A program made the translations under genes and the position numbers. Of a DNA stretch of 35,721 nucleotides, positions 26,238 to 33,448 are shown piece after piece (the first letter of the stretch is position 1; every line of letters starts with the position of its first letter). The notes beneath the pieces were generated by a model. It saw only the letters and a list, made by a program, of their open reading frames with translations, ran no database searches and was not told where the DNA came from. The stretch lies in NCBI GenBank assembly GCA_034430425.1, contig DAOUEK010000030.1, forward strand, positions 1 to 35,721. Reading direction: 5' to 3'. Source of the DNA: WVZH01 sp034430425 (lineage in GTDB: Bacteria; Chloroflexota; Anaerolineae; Anaerolineales; E44-bin32).

Positions 26238-28865
26238 ATGAAATCTACCAATAACGCACACCGCCATCGTCTTTGTCTGATCCTCATGACGATAATGTTG
26301 ATTGCCATCCCAACTTCTGTAGAAGCCAGCACCTTCGTGGTCAACACGGTCGATGATCTCGATGACGGAAACTGCGACGCCGATCACTGTTCCCTGCGAG
26401 AGGCCATCGCTGCCGCCAACGCCAATCCGGGCGCGGACACGATCTCCTTCGACATCCCCGGCCCCGGACCGCACGTGATCAAACTGTGCAGCTTGCTGCC
26501 CAAACTCACCGACGGCGGGACGACGATCGACGGCACAACGGAACCGAATTACGTCGGAGTGCCAGTTGTCACCTTGACCCCCTCCTCGGATCCCAGTTGT
26601 CCAAGGCCACACATCGGCATCTGGATCCAGTCCGATGGGAACGTGGTCCGCGGTCTGCACACCATCGATTTCATGCATCCCACTTTGCAGCAAGAATCCG
26701 CCATCTACATCGAGCAGGGCGAAGAAAACCTGATCGAGTTGAATCACATCGGCTATCAACCCACCTGCTCGCTCTTCAACACCCAATACGGCGTGCATAT
26801 CGAAATGGAAGCCGGAAACCAACGCATCATTAAAAACGTGTTCAACTGCAACGGTACGGCCATCGATATCTGGGGTGGTAGCCACTTGATCCGGGACAAT
26901 CTCATCGGCGTCGATCCCTCCGGCACCATAGCCATCCTCAACGGACTTGGCATCTACATCTACGAAACCGCCCACGGCTCAACTATCCAGAACAACGTGG
27001 TATCGGGCAACATCAACGCCATGGCTGTGTATTCGGATAATAACAAGATATTAGGCAACCGCGTCGGCACGGATTGGTCCACCAATATCGCCATCCCCAA
27101 TCAGGGTGGCATCCAGGTAAACGGCGATCACAACCACATCGGAGGTATACACCCCAACGAAGCTAATATCATCGCCAACAACACCAGCATCGGACTCGAT
27201 CTGTACTGCGGCGCAGAATACAACCTGGTCTACGGCAACATCATCGGCACCAACCTGGGCGGCAGCGCCGTGATGGGCAACCGGTACGGCATCACCATCA
27301 TGGGAAGCACAAATACAATCGGGGGGATTGGCCCTGGGCAAGCGAACCGCATACTCTTCAGCCATGATTCGGGGATCAGCCTGTACGCGGTCGCGCATAA
27401 AAACATCATCATGGGGAACGAGATTGCTTACGGCCGCACGCAAGGCATTCTGGGCACCAGTTCCATGGGCTTCCCCTATTCCAATACCTTCAGCCAGAAC
27501 AGCATCCACCACCATCGCCGTCTTGGGATCGACCTCGAGCCTGCGGGCGTCACCTTGAACGATCCCGGAGATACTGACGTCGGACCCAACACGCTGCTGA
27601 ATTTCCCCGTGCTCCAATCCGCAAACTTGAACACGGCCGAAGGAGACGCCTGTCCGGGCTGCACCGTGGAGGTTTTCCTCGCCGATGCGGGGAAAGGCGC
27701 CTTCGGAGAAGGCATGACTTTCGTAGGCAGCGCGAACGCCGACGCAAGCGGCCATTTCTCCGTCCCGTTGAGCGGGGTCGGTTTCTGCGACTCGCTTACC
27801 GCCACCGCCACCGACGGCGCGGCCAACACCTCCGAATTCGCTAAAAATATTTTGGCCAGCTGCCTGACACTTGTCTTCCCATTGCCTTTGGTTACCTTAC
27901 TGGTACTGGTTCTCGCTGGCGCCCTGGGCAACGGGCGAAGAGGTCGTGCTAAAGGTGGACAAACCGGTCGATTTGCTGCCGCAGGGGGAGCTGCAGGAGC
28001 GGTGTTAGGAGCAGCCCTGCTGACCCTGGGCAGTGCGCTTCCCAACGTGCACCTGGAACTGCTCCCTCCGGCAGCAGAAGATGTACAAAGCACTCCGTTT
28101 TGCAGTGAACTGCTTCTGCCGGAGGGATACACACCGTCTGCCGGCGCAGTCTTCGATACCAGCGAAGATCCACTGCTTTCCTGGACACCACTGTCAAGCC
28201 CGGGCGAGGAGAATCTTTCCTGGCAGATCGAATTACTGACCCCAGACGGAACGACACTGAATCAGATCACGCAGGAAACCAGTCTGACATTCAGTAGTTT
28301 CGATTTACCTCCACAGCCTGGGGTGACTTTCCGCTGGCGTATCGCCGCCCTGCAGGCAGGTCCTACAGGTGCTCCAGGAGATGGAATTTGTGCACCAACA
28401 TCCTGGATGCCGTTCTCCTTCGAAGGGCCGGAAGAAGAGGAGACACCGGAAGATACACCTACATCGACGCCCACGTCAACCCCCACGCCAACCCCCACAG
28501 CAGAGATATCCGCGTGTGTTTACACGGCAAGCGTGGACAGCAATTGTCGTACGAGCGATTATGCGGAGTCAGATTACGTTGATGAACTACTCGTTGGAGA
28601 AACAGCGCAACTGATTGCACTGAACCCGGAATTCACTCACGGTTTGTTTGAACTCGATGGAGGACAATGTTGGATATGGCTTGGGCTGCTGGACGGCCCT
28701 GAAAATCCATATGGCGAATGCGATATCTCCGTCATCGATCCACTGGCACCACCGACCGCAACTCCTCAAATTTGCAGCGAGGATTTGGACGAGGAAGCAT
28801 GCATCGCAAGCGGCGGCCTATGGTCGGAGGGATTTACGGATCGTCTCTACTGCATCTGTCCTTAA
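26238..28865 (+). CDS. CSLREA-domain beta-helix surface protein, paralog 3
   Basis: Third tandem copy, 875 residues. The signal peptide (RLCLILMTIMLIAIPTSVEA) leads into FVVNTVDDLDDGNCDADHCSLREA with C51 in the CSLREA motif, a beta-helix (NKILGNRVGTDW, YNLVYGNIIGTNLGG), the domain ending ATATDGAANTSEFAKNI, a transmembrane pair (about 544-604), an Ig-like domain (LLSWTPLSSPGEENLSWQIELL), a Thr/Pro linker, and an eight-cysteine domain from C760 containing CWIWLGLLDGPENP. Some beta-helix turns lack the regular NTIxGN form seen in paralogs 1 and 2. AAGGAG stands 7 nt before the ATG. The function is unknown; the neighbouring genes suggest a role at the cell surface. Confidence 0.88.
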   Translation: MKSTNNAHRHRLCLILMTIMLIAIPTSVEASTFVVNTVDDLDDGNCDADHCSLREAIAAANANPGADTISFDIPGPGPHVIKLCSLLPKLTDGGTTIDGTTEPNYVGVPVVTLTPSSDPSCPRPHIGIWIQSDGNVVRGLHTIDFMHPTLQQESAIYIEQGEENLIELNHIGYQPTCSLFNTQYGVHIEMEAGNQRIIKNVFNCNGTAIDIWGGSHLIRDNLIGVDPSGTIAILNGLGIYIYETAHGSTIQNNVVSGNINAMAVYSDNNKILGNRVGTDWSTNIAIPNQGGIQVNGDHNHIGGIHPNEANIIANNTSIGLDLYCGAEYNLVYGNIIGTNLGGSAVMGNRYGITIMGSTNTIGGIGPGQANRILFSHDSGISLYAVAHKNIIMGNEIAYGRTQGILGTSSMGFPYSNTFSQNSIHHHRRLGIDLEPAGVTLNDPGDTDVGPNTLLNFPVLQSANLNTAEGDACPGCTVEVFLADAGKGAFGEGMTFVGSANADASGHFSVPLSGVGFCDSLTATATDGAANTSEFAKNILASCLTLVFPLPLVTLLVLVLAGALGNGRRGRAKGGQTGRFAAAGGAAGAVLGAALLTLGSALPNVHLELLPPAAEDVQSTPFCSELLLPEGYTPSAGAVFDTSEDPLLSWTPLSSPGEENLSWQIELLTPDGTTLNQITQETSLTFSSFDLPPQPGVTFRWRIAALQAGPTGAPGDGICAPTSWMPFSFEGPEEEETPEDTPTSTPTSTPTPTPTAEISACVYTASVDSNCRTSDYAESDYVDELLVGETAQLIALNPEFTHGLFELDGGQCWIWLGLLDGPENPYGECDISVIDPLAPPTATPQICSEDLDEEACIASGGLWSEGFTDRLYCICP

Positions 28866-28910
28866 CAGGCAAGATCGGCCGGCAGGTTTGGCTTATTCGC
28901 CAGTTGCTAC

Positions 28911-28939
28911 TTGTCGAAATCTCCCGGTCGCTGTAGCAT
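28911..28939 (+). promoter_or_regulatory. Promoter of NBR1-Ig-like lipoprotein 1
   Basis: TTGTCG (28911-28916), 17-bp spacer, TAGCAT (28934-28939). The same arrangement, TTGTCA-N17-TAGCAT with flanking CTGTAGCATxCTGATACGAAT, is found before the second lipoprotein copy, which supports it being functional. Confidence 0.5.
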
Positions 28940-29023
28940 GCTGATACGAATCGCTCGCCATCGATAAACCTTTTCATGGCCGGCATACGTAGAAGAAGAT
29001 ATCAAAACGAAGGAGCCACCAAG

Positions 29024-30169
29024 ATGAACCTTCCGACTCGAAAGAACGCAACTGCATTCGTTTTTCTGCTTGCAATAAGCATGATCCTTTCGGCATGCAA
29101 TTTCCCCGGCATGGGTGCCACCCCGGATTTGTTTGCCACCTCCGCGGCGCAAACCGTAGCCTCCCGTCTCACCGATCCCGGGGGACCCGGTGATGAGGGA
29201 ACTACGGAGCCCGAACCGCCGCAGATCGCAACAACGGAAGCGCCCCCGACGGATGAACCGCCCACACCGACTGTAACCCTGACTCCCACGATCACGAATA
29301 CCAACATCCCCTGCGATCGTGCTGGCTTCGTTACGGACGTCACCCTCCCCGACGGGGAGGAACTGCAGCCCAACGAGAGCTTCACCAAAACCTGGCGCCT
29401 GAAAAATGACGGCTCCTGCACCTGGACATCCAGCTATGCACTCATTTTCGACAGCGGCGATTCAATGGGCGGGTCCGCCTCTCAACAGCTCACCAGTGGA
29501 ACCGTGGCTCCCGGAGCAACCATGGATATCTCCGTCAATCTGACGGCGCCAAGTTCGCCAGGGACCTACAAAGGCTACTGGAAACTGCGCAACGGATCGG
29601 GAGTGAACTTCGGCATCGGCACAGGCGGCACCAATCCGTTCTGGGTCGAAATCGACGTTGTTCCCAATACAATTACGATTGCCATTCCGATGCAAGCCGG
29701 TGAAAGCGGACAAGCGACTTCTACTAGCTCAACTGGTTTTGGAAAATATGTTGGCGACAGCCATTTAGATACTTCCACGCAAGCCTTCGTCAGCTTCGAC
29801 ATCAGTGCGATACCGTCGGACGCCATCATCACCAAGGTTACATTGAAGATTAGTAACTACAATAAAACCGGAGATCCGTTTGGTGATCTGGGCGCACTGT
29901 TCATCTTCAAGGATGATTATGGCGGCCTGGATGCGAGTGATTATGTCGGCAGTCTTCCCTCGAGCGGTCGTCTCATGTCTTGGTCTTCGACATCCAGCCT
30001 GGGGAATGAAACCGCCGACACTGATCTGGCAAATGCACTGCAAACCAAAGTGGGCAGCAGTCGCTTTAAAGTCCGATTCCAATTCGCCGATGATACAAAC
30101 GGCGATCATGGAGCTGATTATCTGGAACTGGTCTCGTTCGTGATCAAGGTAACGTATTACACACCATAA
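29024..30169 (+). CDS. NBR1-Ig-like lipoprotein with C-terminal DNRLRE-like domain
   Basis: Surface lipoprotein of 381 residues from the ATG at 29024, which follows AAGGAG. The signal peptide ends in lipobox LSAC, followed by NFPGMGATPDLFATSAAQTV, a Thr/Pro-rich stretch, and an NBR1-type Ig-like domain (residues about 105-220: FVTDVTLPDGEELQPNESF, TWRLKNDGSCTWTSSYALIF, PSSPGTYKGYWKLRNGSGV). The C-terminal 160 residues (AFVSFDISAIPSDAIITKVTLKI to KVTYYTP) resemble DNRLRE/disaggregatase-related beta-sandwich domains. Both domain types occur in adhesion, stalk or carbohydrate-binding proteins; the exact role here is unknown. A near-copy follows at 30506. The open frame reaches back to 28976, but the signal peptide and ribosome site favour 29024. 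Confidence 0.87.
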   Translation: MNLPTRKNATAFVFLLAISMILSACNFPGMGATPDLFATSAAQTVASRLTDPGGPGDEGTTEPEPPQIATTEAPPTDEPPTPTVTLTPTITNTNIPCDRAGFVTDVTLPDGEELQPNESFTKTWRLKNDGSCTWTSSYALIFDSGDSMGGSASQQLTSGTVAPGATMDISVNLTAPSSPGTYKGYWKLRNGSGVNFGIGTGGTNPFWVEIDVVPNTITIAIPMQAGESGQATSTSSTGFGKYVGDSHLDTSTQAFVSFDISAIPSDAIITKVTLKISNYNKTGDPFGDLGALFIFKDDYGGLDASDYVGSLPSSGRLMSWSSTSSLGNETADTDLANALQTKVGSSRFKVRFQFADDTNGDHGADYLELVSFVIKVTYYTP

Positions 30170-30183
30170 GCACATCACACCCA

Positions 30184-30225
30184 GTAAAAATCCCCGCCAA
30201 TCTAATTCTCGGCGGGGATTTTTAC
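30184..30225 (+). terminator. Intrinsic terminator after lipoprotein 1
   Basis: A perfect 15-bp stem, GTAAAAATCCCCGCC (30184-30198) with its complement ending in GGGGATTTTTAC (30211-30225), encloses a 12-nt loop. The five T residues in the descending arm form the U-tract. Confidence 0.85.
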
Positions 30226-30505
30226 ATACTGCCCACGTTCATGCTTGCCTATTTGCAGACCATACCCGGGCGATCCGCTTGCCCACATTGCTGCAGACAG
30301 TGCTGCCACCACACTTATCTCCTTATATGCCGACAAGAAATTGATCGGAGGTTAGGCTGAATCGGAGTGTGACCTATGCGCAACGGGCTACTTGTCAAAA
30401 TTGACAGCTCACTGTAGCATCCTGATACGAATTACCGGCTTGGAATTTTCAATTCCACGCCCGGTATACGGAGAAAAAGATTTTATATATGAAGGAGACT
30501 GGGCA
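30226..30505 (+). promoter_or_regulatory. Intergenic region with duplicated promoter before lipoprotein copy 2
   Basis: No gene is seen. TTGTCA (30392-30397), a 17-bp spacer and TAGCAT (30415-30420) repeat the layout found before copy 1, including CTGATACGAAT just downstream. An overlapping TTGACA at 30401-30406 gives a second possible -35. GAAGGAG shortly before 30506 is the ribosome binding site. The duplicated unit thus includes the promoter. Confidence 0.5.
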
Positions 30506-31657
30506 ATGAGCCTTCTAACTCGAAGAAAAACGACGACTCTCGTCATAATCCTTTCGGCCGGTCTGATCCTTTCGGCATGCAATTTCCCCGGCATGGGTGC
30601 CACCCCGGATTTGTTTGCCACCTCCGCGGCGCAAACCGTAGCCGCCCGTCTCACCGATCCTGGGGGACCCGGTGATGAGGGAACTGCGGAGCCCGAACCG
30701 CCGCAGATCGCCACAACCGAAGCACCCCCTACGGAGGAACCGCCTACGCCTACGCCGACCATAACGCTGACCCCCACGATCACGAATACCACCATCCCCT
30801 GCGATCGTGCCGCCTTCGTTACGGACGTCACCATCCCCGACGGGGAGGAACTGCAGCCCAACGAGAGCTTCACCAAAACCTGGCGCCTTAAAAATGACGG
30901 CTCCTGCACCTGGACATCCAGCTATGCGCTCATTTTCAACAGCGGTGATTCGATGGGCGGGCCCGCTTCTCAACAGCTCACCAGTGGAACTGTTGCGCCT
31001 GGTGCCACCATGGATGTCTCCGTCAATCTGACGGCGCCAAGTTCACCGGGAACATATAAAGGCTACTGGAAACTGCGCAACTGATCGGGAGTGAACTTCG
31101 GCATCGGCACTGGCGGGACCAATCCGTTCTGGGTTGAAATCGAAGTCGTGCCCAACACGACCACGATATCGGTTCCCTTCGTCTCTGGCGAAAGCGGACA
31201 GGTTACGAAAAGCGGTTTCGTTTTCGGTAACAGAATTGCTGGTGACAACATAGCAAACGATTCCTCACAAGCTTTCCTGAGCTTCAATATCTCCGGGATT
31301 CCCGCGGACGCCGTGATCACAGAAGTTGTTCTCGACCTAAGCGACTTCACGGAAACCGGCAATCCATTCTCAGGTCTCGGCGCGCTTTTCATTTTCAAGG
31401 ATGATTATGGCGGCCTGGATGATACCGACTTCGTCGGCAGCACGCCATCCTCCGGCCGGCTCATCTCCTGGAGTTCGACATCGAGTTTGGGGAATCTCGT
31501 CTCGGATCAAGACGTGGTCAATGCCCTTCAGACCAAAGTGGGATCAAGCCGCTTCAAGTTGCGTTTGCAGTTCAACAAGCAAACCGACAGTGATGGTTCA
31601 AACGATTACTTAACCTTTGGATCACCAAAGATGGAAGTGACCTACTACACACCCTAG
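30506..31657 (+). pseudogene. NBR1-Ig-like lipoprotein copy 2, interrupted by an in-frame TGA
   Basis: Tandem paralog of 29024-30169. The lipoprotein signal (LVIILSAGLILSAC), Thr/Pro segment and NBR1-Ig-like domain are nearly identical to copy 1. At 31082-31084 the reading frame has TGA where copy 1 has GGA (Gly): AAC-TGA-TCG versus AAC-GGA-TCG, a single G-to-T change. The frame continues without any other defect for 191 codons to the TAG at 31655-31657, encoding the same NFGIGTGGTNPFWVE end of the Ig domain and a diverged DNRLRE-like domain. Translation should stop after 192 residues, just short of the last Ig strands. A GTG at 31091 could restart translation, but it has no signal peptide. 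A recent nonsense mutation or a base error are the simplest explanations. Confidence 0.8.
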
Positions 31658-31683
31658 AAGGAAGTTGAGTCTTTACATAAAAA

Positions 31684-31716
31684 TATCCCCGCGAGGAATA
31701 CCTGCTCGCGGGGATA
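31684..31716 (+). terminator. Hairpin terminator after lipoprotein copy 2
   Basis: A perfect 12-bp stem, TATCCCCGCGAG (31684-31695) with its complement at 31705-31716, closes a 9-nt loop. The downstream tail CGCTTTCCC is only weakly T-rich, so termination may be less efficient than after copy 1. Confidence 0.65.
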
Positions 31717-31773
31717 CGCTTTCCCACTCGAAGATATCGTCATGTGTGTTTACAATGATTCTGCTGGTTTATA

Positions 31774-31803
31774 TTGGCAGATTTAAAGAACGCGTGATAG
31801 ATT
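31774..31803 (+). promoter_or_regulatory. Promoter of the receiver-Roadblock-transposase-fold gene, apparently leaderless
   Basis: TTGGCA (31774-31779), 18-bp spacer, TAGATT (31798-31803) with TG one base upstream. The -10 box ends 6 nt before the ATG at 31810 and no Shine-Dalgarno sequence is present. Confidence 0.55.
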
Positions 31804-31809
31804 CAGTCT

Positions 31810-33372
31810 ATGCTTGCAAATGTCCTGGTGGTTGAAGCAACCGAAGAATTTGGGTCCTTGATCCACAACACACTCGAAGAGACCGGGCAGTATCGAGTTG
31901 AACTGGCGATGAACGCTGCCGAGGCGATCGAGATCGGAGAGCAGGGCGGTCTGCAGCTGCTGATCGTCGATTTCGATCTTCCCGACCTCGATGCGCCGAC
32001 CTGCATTCAACGCATCCAAACCGCCAATCCGGGACTCGCTATTATCGCCATTCCCCCCAATAACAATCCAAACGACCCCGCGCTGTCAGGTCTTCCCATC
32101 GGCACCTTGCTCACGAAACCTTTTTACCTTCCCGAGCTCAACAGGATCGTCTCAGAAGCAATCGATCAGCCAGCCCATGTCGGCAGCGGCATACAAACCG
32201 ATAATTTTAACCCGCAGGAAGAAGCGCTAACTTGGGTCTCAGGTACTCCAGCCCCCTGGGCGAACGATACTCTTGAAGCCTCCCAATATCTAACCCGGAT
32301 TCGTCATGAAATATCGGCCGAGGCTTTGATTCTTTTTTACCTCGGCCGACCATGGGCACAAGCTGGAGAGATATCGCCATCCCAAGCAGAAGAAGTTGCC
32401 GCCAAGATCAATGAAATCGGTGTTGGTGAAGGCACGCGAGGCGCCATCACAACCGTCACTCATATACCTGGTATGCAACGCGATTGCACGCTATACGCCA
32501 ATGGTTTGCTTCAAGGCTGGATCCTGGCAATGATCTATCCGTCAGGCACCTCGTTTAGCATGATTCGGCGCCAGGCACAGCATGCCGCGGATAGGCTCAG
32601 AGACTTCGACGCCGACAGCTACGACGAAGAACCACTTTCCGAAACGGGTTCTGTTTCCGAAGTAAGTTCTGTCTCCGAAACCGCTCCAATCATGCCTCCA
32701 TTCCAGACGGATGATTCACCCGATTCCTACACGGATGCGGAGCCAGAGATTCAAGAGATACCTTTCTTTGACGACTTCGACTTACCGCCTCCGGAGCCTG
32801 AGGACGCAGGTGCTCACATCCCTGTAGAACAACCCCAAATTGTTGAGACACCTACCGCTATTCCGGGTGACTGGGTGCCCGAAAAGCCCAAACCCGAATC
32901 CCATCTGCCCTTTCTCGAAGAACGCACACCTTCACCAGCGGAATCGGCATCACCCGCTCAGGAGCACATCCCGCTACCCGATGCAGAATACTATCTACCT
33001 GTCACTGCAGTCCTGGTGCCTCGATTCCCGGAACAGCAGTTGGTCGGCGCTCTGGCCGACAATTTACACGAATGGGTTGTTCGACTCTGTTTGGCATGGG
33101 ACTGGCGTGCGGATGAAGTAGTCATCGAACCCGAATACCTCTGCCTGACCATGAGTATTTCTCCAGAGACTGCGCCGTCAATCGCCATCGAACGACTCCG
33201 GGATGATCTTTCACAACGCATACTGAGCCTCTTCCCGGATTTTGTCGAAATCCTGCCCTCCAGACGTTTTTGGGCCCGCAGCTACCTTTTAATCACCGGC
33301 GGACCACCCCCTGCCGAACGAGTGCAAGCCTTCGTGCAAAGCACACGCAAGGGCCAGGGGATTGAGATCTAA
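31810..33372 (+). CDS. Receiver-like / Roadblock-like / inactive IS200 (HUH) transposase-fold fusion protein
   Basis: Cytosolic protein of 520 residues. Residues 1-118 resemble a response-regulator receiver: D54 in LLIVDFDLPD and K103 in LLTKPF are kept, but the acidic pair is reduced to E9. Residues about 153-265 look like a Roadblock/LC7-type domain (SAEALILFYLGRPWAQAGEIS to ANGLLQGWILAMIY). An acidic, proline-rich linker (about 268-390) leads to residues 393-520, which align over their whole length with IS200/IS605 TnpA. RFPEQQLVGALADNLHEW, VIEPEYLCLTMSISPETA and LRDDLSQRIL match the transposase order, followed by RRFWARSYLLITGG. The HUH histidines are Y443 and C445 and the nucleophile tyrosine is F508, so catalysis should be lost. 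The function is unknown; it lies 76 bp before polA. Confidence 0.8.
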   Translation: MLANVLVVEATEEFGSLIHNTLEETGQYRVELAMNAAEAIEIGEQGGLQLLIVDFDLPDLDAPTCIQRIQTANPGLAIIAIPPNNNPNDPALSGLPIGTLLTKPFYLPELNRIVSEAIDQPAHVGSGIQTDNFNPQEEALTWVSGTPAPWANDTLEASQYLTRIRHEISAEALILFYLGRPWAQAGEISPSQAEEVAAKINEIGVGEGTRGAITTVTHIPGMQRDCTLYANGLLQGWILAMIYPSGTSFSMIRRQAQHAADRLRDFDADSYDEEPLSETGSVSEVSSVSETAPIMPPFQTDDSPDSYTDAEPEIQEIPFFDDFDLPPPEPEDAGAHIPVEQPQIVETPTAIPGDWVPEKPKPESHLPFLEERTPSPAESASPAQEHIPLPDAEYYLPVTAVLVPRFPEQQLVGALADNLHEWVVRLCLAWDWRADEVVIEPEYLCLTMSISPETAPSIAIERLRDDLSQRILSLFPDFVEILPSRRFWARSYLLITGGPPPAERVQAFVQSTRKGQGIEI

Positions 33373-33402
33373 TCATCGGTTTCCCCAACAATTCACACCT
33401 GG

Positions 33403-33411
33403 TGCTACAAT
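33403..33411 (+). promoter_or_regulatory. Extended -10 promoter of polA
   Basis: TGCTACAAT (TG at 33403-33404, TACAAT at 33406-33411) is an extended -10 box like that of uvrA. AAGGGAG lies about 9 nt before the polA ATG at 33449. Confidence 0.45.
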
Positions 33412-33448
33412 TTACTACCTCACCGATTAATCCAAGGGAGTGTCCAGA

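Noticed and set aside
31082..31084. TGA read as glycine (SR1/Gracilibacteria-type code)
   Set aside because: TGA ends several clearly complete genes here, such as miaB and the response regulator, and glycine is otherwise encoded normally. A point mutation is the simpler explanation.
29101..31657. Nearly identical repeats as ends of a mobile element
   Set aside because: The identity covers the coding and promoter regions of a tandem gene pair. No transposase, terminal inverted repeats or target-site duplications were seen.
33061..33372. Active IS200-type insertion sequence
   Set aside because: The similarity is only to the fold; the HUH histidines and catalytic tyrosine are absent, there are no flanking hairpin ends, and the segment is fused in frame to signalling-type domains.
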